Positions 24,499 through 31,822 of a stretch of 47,078 bases of DNA are shown one piece after another. The DNA is taken from the NCBI GenBank assembly GCA_036559195.1, contig DATBTN010000044.1:1-47078 (forward strand), read 5' to 3'. The notes below the pieces were generated by a model. It was given only the letters and a program-made list of their open reading frames with translations. It did not search any database and was not told the origin of the DNA. The stretch's first letter is position 1. Every line of letters starts with the position of its first letter. A program made the position numbers and the translations under genes. This DNA comes from Candidatus Baltobacteraceae bacterium. Its GTDB lineage: Bacteria > Vulcanimicrobiota > Vulcanimicrobiia > Vulcanimicrobiales > Vulcanimicrobiaceae.

Positions 24499-25870
24499 GT
24501 ACGCCCTTGCGATCGCGTTTACCCTGGCGTGCGCGGCGGCGTACGTGCTCCTGACGCGCGGCGAGGTCGCGATCGCCGTGTTATGCGCGATCTCACCCGC
24601 ATTGCTGGCGGCGGCGCTGCTGCGGCCGATCCTCTTTCCCTACGCCGCCTACGCGATTCTCGTGCCGCTCGATACGCTGCTCTCCACCGGCTCCGATGGA
24701 ACGATCCCCAAGGTGCTCGGCATGCTCAGCGGGATCGCCTTGGTGATCTACGTGATTCGTAGGCAGGCGTTCGTGGTTCCAAGCCGCGCGAATCTTGCGA
24801 GCATCGCCTTTACGATCGCCTTCGCCGCATCGCTGCTCTGGACGATCTCGCCCGATTCGGGGCACATCAACCTGCAAACGCTGGCGGAACTGGTCCTCGT
24901 TTATACGTGCGTTTGCATCGTGCCGATCGACCGTTTCGATCTCAAGACGATTCTCGGCGCGATCGTCCTCGGGGGCGTCGGCGTCGCGATCTACGGCATC
25001 TGGATGTTTCGGCACGCCAATCCCACCGGCTTCGACGCACAAGCCGTGCGGCTGTTCTTTCGAAGCGGCGGACAAACGCTCGATATCAACACGTACGCCG
25101 ATGCGATGCTGCTGCCGATCGGGATCGCGCTCTGGGCGTGGCTCGTGGAGACCTCAACGATCAAGCGCGTCGCGATCATCGCCGCGCTCGGCGTCATGAC
25201 CTATGCGGTGCTGCTCGCCGCTTCCCGCGACGCACTGATCGCCATCGGAATTTTGCTGCTCTACGTCGCCTGGCGCTCCCCGTTGCGCAAGCGCTTGTGG
25301 CCGTTTGCGGCGCTCGCGATCGCCGGCAGCCTTTTGCACACCGACGTGTGGAAGCGCTTTGGAGAAGCCCAGGCGACCGGCGGTGCCGGCCGGCTCTCGA
25401 TCTGGCACGTCGGAGTAAAGGCCTTTGAAGCCCACCCGTTCTTCGGCTGGGGCGGCGGAAGCTTCTCGGACGCGTACGATCGTTTTTACTTGAGCGTCTA
25501 CCAAAATTACAACGCCGGGTGGGACCGGGCTTCGCACAACCTGTTGCTGCACTACGGCGTCGAGATGGGGATCGTCGGTACGCTGCTGGTTGCCGGCGTT
25601 TGGCTATTGCAGATTCGCCAAGCGCGCGAACTGGAGGCCTACCCCGCGCTGCGCGAACTCGCCATCGCGCTGACCGGCGTGTTGCTGGCGCTTGCGTTTG
25701 CCTCGCTCTTTATCGATCTTTACCTCGCGAAGATCCTGTGGCTCGCGTTCGGCGTCGTCGGGCAGGCGCGATCCTACGCACTGTGCAACGCGCTCCAATA
25801 CGTTCCGGCCGCGCGCAAAACGCGCTGGGCGGCCCCGATGCCGATCGCATCGCGAGCCGGCGCGCGATGA
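24491..25870 (+). CDS. O-antigen ligase/polymerase-like membrane protein (Wzy/WaaL type)
   Basis: A 459-aa polytopic protein with about 11 membrane helices, start GTG 24491 inside the end of the epimerase gene. The conserved PF04932 region is FEAHPFFGWGGGSFSDAYDRF (near 305-330), followed by a large periplasmic loop ending in WDRASHNLLLHYGVEMGIVG, where ASHNLLLH(Y/L) is the usual signature with the essential His. These proteins polymerise lipid-linked repeat units or ligate glycans to an acceptor. In this locus the presence of Wza/Wzc-like genes makes a polymerase (Wzy) role more likely, though a ligase is not excluded. It overlaps GT4 downstream by 4 bp (ATGA). Confidence 0.88.
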   Translation: MPKYALAIAFTLACAAAYVLLTRGEVAIAVLCAISPALLAAALLRPILFPYAAYAILVPLDTLLSTGSDGTIPKVLGMLSGIALVIYVIRRQAFVVPSRANLASIAFTIAFAASLLWTISPDSGHINLQTLAELVLVYTCVCIVPIDRFDLKTILGAIVLGGVGVAIYGIWMFRHANPTGFDAQAVRLFFRSGGQTLDINTYADAMLLPIGIALWAWLVETSTIKRVAIIAALGVMTYAVLLAASRDALIAIGILLLYVAWRSPLRKRLWPFAALAIAGSLLHTDVWKRFGEAQATGGAGRLSIWHVGVKAFEAHPFFGWGGGSFSDAYDRFYLSVYQNYNAGWDRASHNLLLHYGVEMGIVGTLLVAGVWLLQIRQARELEAYPALRELAIALTGVLLALAFASLFIDLYLAKILWLAFGVVGQARSYALCNALQYVPAARKTRWAAPMPIASRAGAR

Positions 25871-27051
25871 GCAAACGCGTTCTGGTCATCACGCAATTTT
25901 TCGCACCCGAACCGTGCGCGGCCGCGCATCGCATGCGCGCGCTCTGCCGGGCGCTCGTCGAGGCGGGCGACGATGTCACCGTGCTCACCGGATTTCCGAA
26001 CTTTCCGCAGGGCCGGCTCGCGCTCGGCGACCGCGGCGTCTGGTATCGCCGAGAAACGATCGAGGGGGTGCGCGTGGAACGCGTCGGCTCGCTCGTCGGT
26101 GCCCCGATCGCGCGACGCTTGGTCGCGTGGATCACGCTTGCCGTCGCGATGTCGCTGTACGTTCTTGCAAAATGCCGGCGCGTCGACGCGACGATCGTCT
26201 CGCTACCGCACGTGCCGCTAGCGCTGCCGGCGTTGCTTGCGGCGTTCGCCAGCCGCTGCCGTTTGATCGTCGACGTGCGCGATGTCTTTCCCGATATCGC
26301 GGTTGCGATGGGAAAGTGGCGAAAAGGCGGCCTGCTCGAACGCGCGGTCGGCTGGATCGTCGATCGGTTGTACGCGCGAGCCGACACCGTGGTCGCGGTT
26401 ACCGAAACCGCGCTCGATCAGATCGCGGCGCGCGGCGTCGCGCGATCGCGCCTGCTGCTCGCGCCCAACGGATTCGATCCCGTCGATGTCGAGTGCCGGC
26501 GCGCGGAGCCGCGGCTTACGTTCGACCTCGTCTTCGCAGGCAATCTCGGATTAACGACCGGCGTCGAGGTGATACTTGCAGCTGCCGAACTGCTCGCATC
26601 GGAGTCGCGCTTTCGGTTCGTCGTCGTGGGCGGCGGCGCGCAATGGCCGTGGCTCGGGACGCAGATTGCGAGTCGCGGCTTGACGAACGTGGAGGCGCGC
26701 GGCGCCGTGCCGCGGATGGCCGCGCTCCAAGCGCTGGCCGACGCCGACGTCGCGATCGTGGCGCTGCGGCCCGGAATCGTCGAGAGCATTCCGACGAAAC
26801 TGTTCGATGCGTTCTCCGCGCGAACGCCGGTCATCGCCTGTCTCGACGGTGAAGCCCGCCGACTGCTCGAGCGCAACGGCGCCGGAATCGTCGTCCCGCC
26901 GGACGACGCGGAGGCGCTCGTACGCGCGATTCGCCGAATCGAGTCGGACGCAACGCTCGCATCGACCCTCACCGCAAACGCTGCGGCATTGTTGTCAAAT
27001 CACCGTAACCGCCTGCAAATCATGCGCGACCTCCGTACCCAAATCGCGTAA
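25867..27051 (+). CDS. GT4 glycosyltransferase, WbuB-like
   Basis: A 394-aa GT-B enzyme with the WbuB/WcaI N-terminus (KRVLVITQFFAPEPCAAAHRM), TVLTGFPNFPQG, and a membrane-associating helix at about 75-95. Then come IVDVRDVFPDIAVAMG and, in the donor domain, FDLVFAGNLGLTTGVE, FRFVVVGGG and PGIVESIPTKLFDAFSARTPVIA, where the conserved E-x7-E region reads (ES..T.....F). ATG 25867 overlaps the stop of the Wzy-like gene. It is the last gene of the operon; a 7-bp hairpin in the repeat at 27073-27094 follows its stop by about 20 bp. The WbuB type usually transfers fucosamine-like or acetamido sugars, but no sugar can be assigned here. Confidence 0.9.
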   Translation: MSKRVLVITQFFAPEPCAAAHRMRALCRALVEAGDDVTVLTGFPNFPQGRLALGDRGVWYRRETIEGVRVERVGSLVGAPIARRLVAWITLAVAMSLYVLAKCRRVDATIVSLPHVPLALPALLAAFASRCRLIVDVRDVFPDIAVAMGKWRKGGLLERAVGWIVDRLYARADTVVAVTETALDQIAARGVARSRLLLAPNGFDPVDVECRRAEPRLTFDLVFAGNLGLTTGVEVILAAAELLASESRFRFVVVGGGAQWPWLGTQIASRGLTNVEARGAVPRMAALQALADADVAIVALRPGIVESIPTKLFDAFSARTPVIACLDGEARRLLERNGAGIVVPPDDAEALVRAIRRIESDATLASTLTANAAALLSNHRNRLQIMRDLRTQIA

Positions 27052-27063
27052 CCCCCCAGTTCG

Positions 27064-27094
27064 GTCATCCTGAGCCTGTCGAAGGACACAGGCT
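27064..27094. repeat. Dispersed palindromic repeat forming the 3' end of a GT4 gene
   Basis: A copy of the TCATCCTGAGCCTGTCGAAGGACA family between two convergent GT4 genes. Its inner part can fold: AGCCTGT (27073-27079), an 8-nt loop, ACAGGCT (27088-27094). Read on the minus strand, its first bases supply the stop codon and last residues (PSTGSG) of the GT4 gene at 27065-28177. Confidence 0.75.
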
Positions 27095-28177
27095 TTCGTA
27101 CAACTCGCGATGCAGTTGCGCGCAGCGTGCGATACCGTAGTACTCGCGGGCGAATCGTGTGGCGGCGGCCGTGCGGGCGGGGACGTTCGCGTCGGTAAAG
27201 AGCGATGCGAGCGTTTGCGCGACGGAATGCGGCGAATAGTCGGAGGAGATGCTTGCGAGGGCGCCGCCGGCGAGAATGTCGCCGGCGCCCGGCCACGGCG
27301 TGGTTGCTACGGGCACGCCGCCCATGAGCGCTTCCAATACCGCCAAGGGCATCGCTTCGTTCGTCGAGGTTACCAGGAGCGCATCGGCGCTCTCCAGCAA
27401 GGCGCGGGCGTCCGGGCGAAAGCCGAGAAAATGCACGCGGTCGCCAAGCGCAAGCTCGTCGCGCAGCGTCTCGAGCATTGCCCGTTGCTCGCCTTCGCCG
27501 ATGAGCGCAAGCGTCGCGTGCGGGAAGTCACGTGCGAAGAGTGCGAACGCCTCGAGCGCGAGTCGCTGATTCTTTACGACGCGTAACCGCCCGACGTGCG
27601 CGACGATGGGAGAGCCGCAGCGTTCCCCGAGCAGCGCTCGAATCGTCGGCGCGTCGCCGACGGCACGCGCGTCCGCAATGCCGTTGGGGATCGTCACCAA
27701 CTGCTTCTTCGAAACGGGTTCGCCGCGCAGGAGCGCCGCCCGATGACTCGGCGTGAACGTTACGATGCGCCGCGTCCGCGGATGCAGCAGATGATTTCCG
27801 AGCACGGCCAGGGGATGCGCGCGAAACGCGCTGTCGTGCTCGGTATGCACGATCGTTCGAACGCCGGCCGCCAATGCCGCGAGCCGTCCCCAATATTTGC
27901 CGTTATGGACGTGCGTGTGCACGATGTCGGGCTTGAAATCGCGCACCGCGCGGAGCATGCGCGAGAAGAAGCCGAGATCGCCGCGCCCCCGCCGTGCAAT
28001 CGAATAGTACGGAAACGGCGCGGCGAGCGAAGCGTTAGGACTCTCGTACATCGCCAGCACGCCGACGGGATAGCCTTGCCCGTGCAACTCTCGCACTAAC
28101 GCATCGACGACGTTTTCCGCGCCGTAGTACGAAAGCCGCGAGATGACGTGCAGCACGCGCGGTGGCTTAAAGGTCAT
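27065..28177 (-). CDS. GT4 family glycosyltransferase
   Basis: A 370-aa GT-B enzyme starting at ATG 28177, where the conserved beginning PPRVLHVISRLSYYGAENVV lies. It has IVHTHVHNGKYWGRLAA, HTEHDS, then the donor domain IVAHVGRLRVVKNQRLALEAF, LALIGEGEQRAMLE, VHFLGFRPDARALLESADALLVTSTNEAMPLAVLEALMGGVPVATTPWPGAGDI (E-x7-E present). It overlaps the TAA of the upstream GT4 gene by a few bases. Its C-terminal residues and stop are encoded by a copy of the dispersed repeat, suggesting the original end was replaced or trimmed by the repeat. The sugar it transfers is unknown. Confidence 0.9.
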   Translation of the reverse strand: MTFKPPRVLHVISRLSYYGAENVVDALVRELHGQGYPVGVLAMYESPNASLAAPFPYYSIARRGRGDLGFFSRMLRAVRDFKPDIVHTHVHNGKYWGRLAALAAGVRTIVHTEHDSAFRAHPLAVLGNHLLHPRTRRIVTFTPSHRAALLRGEPVSKKQLVTIPNGIADARAVGDAPTIRALLGERCGSPIVAHVGRLRVVKNQRLALEAFALFARDFPHATLALIGEGEQRAMLETLRDELALGDRVHFLGFRPDARALLESADALLVTSTNEAMPLAVLEALMGGVPVATTPWPGAGDILAGGALASISSDYSPHSVAQTLASLFTDANVPARTAAATRFAREYYGIARCAQLHRELYESLCPSTGSG

Positions 28178-29222
28178 ACGATTTGAGAACCTCGTCGACC
28201 CATCGGTCGAGGGAGATGGCGGCACGCAACTCCTGCGAGAGCGGCACACGTGCGCCGGAATCGATCGCGTCGAGCGAGCGTGCCCAGCGAGCGATATCGC
28301 CGCGTTCGATGGCCGTCGCGCCGCGGTCGCGCCCGGCGTACCGCGCGAGCGGCGGGATCTCCGAAACGAGGGCCGGCAATCCGCACGCGCGCGCCTCCAG
28401 CAGGGTGAGCGGCAGGCCCTCGGTCGAGCTCGGCATCACGATAGAATCGCCGGCCCACAAAGCGGGACGCACGTCGTCCAGCCCTTCGCAGCGTACGACC
28501 CGGGTAAACGGCTCCAGGCCCTCGGCGTCCCCGGCCGGTCCCACGAAGAGGACCGTGGGCGGCCGCGTCGCGCCGGCGAGGGCCGCGCGCAACACGGCGG
28601 TTCCTTTGATAGCGGCGTCGCGACCGAAGAAGAGCGCCACGCGTTCGTCGGCTGCGAGCCCGAAGCCGTGCCGCGCCGCGCGGCGCTCCGGCGTGGAGGG
28701 TACGACGAAGCGCTCCACGGCTATGCCGTTTTCGATAACCGCAAGCTTGCGGCGCGGCGCGCCGAATCGTTCGAGCTCCATCGCGATCTCCGGCGTTACG
28801 GCAAAAATGCGCGAGACCCGTCGCGCGAGACCGGCAAACTTTGCCGTGCGCAACAATCGCGACCGCAACGGGATCGACGCTTCGCCCGGACTCGAATGAA
28901 CGTGCCAATACAGATTCGAAACGCCGTGAAGCATCGCCCCGATCGCGGAGGCAACGGCATAACCGGAAAAATGGACGTGGACGAGCTGCGGTCGCAGGCG
29001 CGCGAAGAGCGCGTAAAGATCCGCGTAGCGATCGGTCTCGTGGATGCTTGCTCCCGATTGCAGGAGTGCCTCGTGCCAAGGCGGCGTTTGCGCGACGCGC
29101 GGCGCGGCCACGATCGACTCGTGGCCGCGAGCGCGGAGCGCGCGTGAAAGCGCGGCCACGGCCGGAATGAAACTCCCCGCCACTGGCGACCGGTAGTCGA
29201 TTGCGTGGACGATGCGCGCCAT
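28167..29222 (-). CDS. GT4 family glycosyltransferase
   Basis: A 351-aa GT-B enzyme, ATG 29222. It begins MARIVHAIDYRSPVAGSFIPAV and has LVHVHFSGYAVASAIG, then VIENGIAVERFV and the donor half VALFFGRDAAIKGTAVLRAAL, TVLFVGPAG and STEGLPLTLLEARACGLPALVSEIPPL (the E-x7-E region: EGLPLTLLE). It is the first gene of a two-gene minus-strand unit with the next GT4. The intergenic region to the LuxR gene (29223-29485, 263 bp) holds no recognisable gene. The donor and acceptor are unknown; it probably builds the same repeat unit as the other GT4 enzymes or a side chain. Confidence 0.88.
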   Translation of the reverse strand: MARIVHAIDYRSPVAGSFIPAVAALSRALRARGHESIVAAPRVAQTPPWHEALLQSGASIHETDRYADLYALFARLRPQLVHVHFSGYAVASAIGAMLHGVSNLYWHVHSSPGEASIPLRSRLLRTAKFAGLARRVSRIFAVTPEIAMELERFGAPRRKLAVIENGIAVERFVVPSTPERRAARHGFGLAADERVALFFGRDAAIKGTAVLRAALAGATRPPTVLFVGPAGDAEGLEPFTRVVRCEGLDDVRPALWAGDSIVMPSSTEGLPLTLLEARACGLPALVSEIPPLARYAGRDRGATAIERGDIARWARSLDAIDSGARVPLSQELRAAISLDRWVDEVLKSYDL

Positions 29223-29485
29223 GGTGTGCCACTAGTGTGACGCTGCATCGGGCGCCGTGCGCGTGGCGCACGGGCGTCGCCGGTGGCACAAGAGACTCAA
29301 TGGAACTAGGACCATCGGTACATAAATTCGCAAAAGACCGGCAATACGCTCGAAATACTACCCAAAACGGGGAATGTCAGGGGCGCCATTAGGCTTTACT
29401 ATGGATGAGAGGTCGGCACTAGTAACGCGAAGCACGAAAATGACGACCGTCAACATCGGGATCTTACGGAGAGGTTTGGCTGCTT

Positions 29486-30118
29486 ATGATAGCCACGGAT
29501 ACGATACGTGTTTTCGTCATCGAGGGACAGGCGCTCTTTGGAAAGGCCCTGTGCCAAATATTCTCGCTCGATCCCGCTTTCCAGATCGTCGGCGACTCGA
29601 ACGCCGTTCTGATCGATCGGCTCATCGCAGCTAAGCCCACCGTAATCCTCATGGATCTCGACGGTTTGTCGGGTGACGTCGCCGATCTGATCGGCGCCTG
29701 CCGCGACGCCGTTCCGGAAGCGAAAGTGTGCGTGCTCTCGATGCGCGTGCTTCCGGAGCTGGTGCATCGCTGCATGAGCGCCTCGGCCGAAGGCTTCATC
29801 ATGAAGGACGTCATGCCGGCGGAGCTGGCGGCGGCGGTGAAGATGGTAGCCGAGGGTCATTCGTACGTCGATCCGCGCGCCGCGGGAAAGCTCTTGCGCA
29901 ATCGCGGCGCGTCGCGCGGCGATTTCTTCGATCTTTCGAATCGCGAACTGGACATCATCAAACTGGTCGCCGAGGGGCTCTCGAACAAAGAAATTAGCTC
30001 GCGCCTTCATCTCTCCGAGAAGACCGTCAAGAATCATATGGGGCGTATCTTCTCGAAACTCAACATTTCGGCTCGCTCGCAGGCTGCGATCTATGCGATA
30101 AAAAACGGCTTGATCTGA
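29486..30118 (+). CDS. NarL/LuxR-type response regulator with atypical receiver
   Basis: A 210-aa protein. Residues 1-125 form a receiver domain: the acidic pocket reads VIEGQALF (only Glu13 where two Asp are usual), phosphoacceptor Asp57 in VILMDLDG, a Ser85 at the switch position and Lys107 in GFIMKDV. Residues about 145-210 are a LuxR-type HTH: LSNRELDIIKLVAEGLSNKEISSRLHLSEKTVKNHMGRIFSKLNI, complete. It lacks a neighbouring histidine kinase. The c-di-GMP gene follows at a 2-bp gap, so the regulator and GGDEF-EAL gene are co-transcribed. It may regulate the exopolysaccharide genes; direct targets are not visible. Confidence 0.9.
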   Translation: MIATDTIRVFVIEGQALFGKALCQIFSLDPAFQIVGDSNAVLIDRLIAAKPTVILMDLDGLSGDVADLIGACRDAVPEAKVCVLSMRVLPELVHRCMSASAEGFIMKDVMPAELAAAVKMVAEGHSYVDPRAAGKLLRNRGASRGDFFDLSNRELDIIKLVAEGLSNKEISSRLHLSEKTVKNHMGRIFSKLNISARSQAAIYAIKNGLI

Positions 30119-30120
30119 CA

Positions 30121-31812
30121 ATGTCATCGCAGACCGGAAGGGGAGAGAAGAACATCGTAACGTCGTTTCTGGAGATGTTTACGCCGGGCGGCGGTAAAAA
30201 AGACGGTGCGCAGAACGGAAGTACGCACGTATCGTCGCCCGAGCAAGCGCGCGATCTGATGCAGCGATTCTTTGAATCGGCACCGGCCGCGACGCACGAG
30301 GAGGTGATCGTTGTGGCCGACGAGGATGTCGACGAAGAGAAACAGGCGCAGATACCCGCCGCCGAGCAGGAGCGAGCGCAAGCCGCTCAAGAGGCGCTAG
30401 CGGCCAACGCGGTTCGGCAGCCGGCGCGATTCTCGATGCCGTTCGTTCCGGATCCGTCGATGCACGATCGCACCGGACGCGTGGAGTTCGGCCCGCCGGC
30501 CGCGCCGCGCTCCGAAGCCTCCCTCGCCTATGTGGACATGCTCACCGAGCTGCCGAACCGTCGCGCCATCGAGGCGCGCCTGAGTGAGGCGCTTTCCGGT
30601 GCCAATCGCGGATCGGGATACGTCGGGGTGGTGTTCTTCGACATCGATGGCTTCAAGGACGTCAACGACTCGTTCGGCCACCAAGTCGGCGACGCGGTTT
30701 TGATCGAGTTTGCGAATCGTATTCGGGCACTCAAACGCTCCGCCGACATGGTCGGGCGCTTTGGCGGCGACGAGTTCGCCGCGATCTATCCGTCGGTTAC
30801 GTCGCACGAGGAACTCTCCGACGCCGCGGCGCGAATCGGCGCGATCTTCGCCGAGCCGGTTGCGGTTGCCGGCGAGCGGTTCACGCTTTCGGCAAGCATC
30901 GGCGTTTCGATCTATCCGCGCGACGGCTCGACGAGCGAGGAATTGATCGAGCACGCAGACGCCGCCATGTATCGCGCGAAGAGCGAAGGGAAGGCGGCGA
31001 TTCGTTGGTACAGCGACGAGCTGGGCGAAGAGCTGCGGGCGCGGCGCCGGCTGCTCGACGATCTCTCGGCGGTCGATATTCGCCGTCAGCTCTTTCTGGC
31101 ATACCAGCCCATCCTCGATGTCGGCACGCACGAAATGATCGCCGCCGAAGCGTTCCTTCGCTGGCTTCATCCCACGCGCGGCTTGCTCTCTGCGGGCGAC
31201 GTGATCGATACGACCGGCGGCGTTCCGTCGGCGATCGATCTCTGGTGCGTCTCGCAGGTCGTCGCGCACATCGCCGAATGGACGCGTCGCGGATTCCCGC
31301 TCAAAGTTCACGTGAACATCTCGACGCCGTCGGACGAGCTGCTCGATCGCGCGGTTGAGTATCTCGAGAATGCGAAACTCTCGCCGAATTTGCTCGCTCT
31401 CGAGATCCCCGAAGACGTGGTAATCAAGGGAACCCACGACATCGCGCGATTCGTTACGCGCGCGCGGGCGGCCGGGATCGAGGTTCTGCTCGATCGCTTT
31501 ACCGGCGCGATGAGTCTCTCCGCGCTGCGGCGGCTCGAATTTTCAGCGATCAAGCTCTCGCCGCGCATCGTCGGCCAGCTCGAAGAGAATCGCGAAGCGC
31601 AAACGGTCGTGCGAGCGGCCATCAACGTCGCCCACACGTTCGGCTGGTCGGTGATCGCCTCCGGCGTGGAACGAGCCAACCAGCAGGCGTGGCTCTTCGA
31701 TTCGGGACTGCGCATTCTGCAAGGAAGCGGCAAAGCCACGCCGGTCGCTTATCCCGATTTCACATTGTGGCTTTCGTCGAACTTCGCAGCTACCGACCCC
31801 CACAACGCGTAG
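30121..31812 (+). CDS. GGDEF-EAL protein with intact GGDEF and degenerate EAL
   Basis: A 563-aa cytoplasmic protein. Residues 1-130 are a low-complexity, acidic, disordered-looking stretch with no recognised sensor. The GGDEF domain (about 135-300) begins DMLTELPNRR, carries GGDEF at 215-219 and an inhibitory-site RSAD at 206-209, as in product-inhibited diguanylate cyclases. The EAL domain (about 310-555) retains Glu343 (EAF), Asn399, Glu428, Asp458, Lys478 and Gln534. The second Asp of the DDFG motif is Arg459, and the AEGVE Glu is Ser514. Loss of these acidic positions makes phosphodiesterase activity unlikely. I therefore expect a c-di-GMP producer with the EAL domain as binding or regulatory module. 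Confidence 0.92.
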   Translation: MSSQTGRGEKNIVTSFLEMFTPGGGKKDGAQNGSTHVSSPEQARDLMQRFFESAPAATHEEVIVVADEDVDEEKQAQIPAAEQERAQAAQEALAANAVRQPARFSMPFVPDPSMHDRTGRVEFGPPAAPRSEASLAYVDMLTELPNRRAIEARLSEALSGANRGSGYVGVVFFDIDGFKDVNDSFGHQVGDAVLIEFANRIRALKRSADMVGRFGGDEFAAIYPSVTSHEELSDAAARIGAIFAEPVAVAGERFTLSASIGVSIYPRDGSTSEELIEHADAAMYRAKSEGKAAIRWYSDELGEELRARRRLLDDLSAVDIRRQLFLAYQPILDVGTHEMIAAEAFLRWLHPTRGLLSAGDVIDTTGGVPSAIDLWCVSQVVAHIAEWTRRGFPLKVHVNISTPSDELLDRAVEYLENAKLSPNLLALEIPEDVVIKGTHDIARFVTRARAAGIEVLLDRFTGAMSLSALRRLEFSAIKLSPRIVGQLEENREAQTVVRAAINVAHTFGWSVIASGVERANQQAWLFDSGLRILQGSGKATPVAYPDFTLWLSSNFAATDPHNA

Positions 31813-31822
31813 ACGTTCGCCG

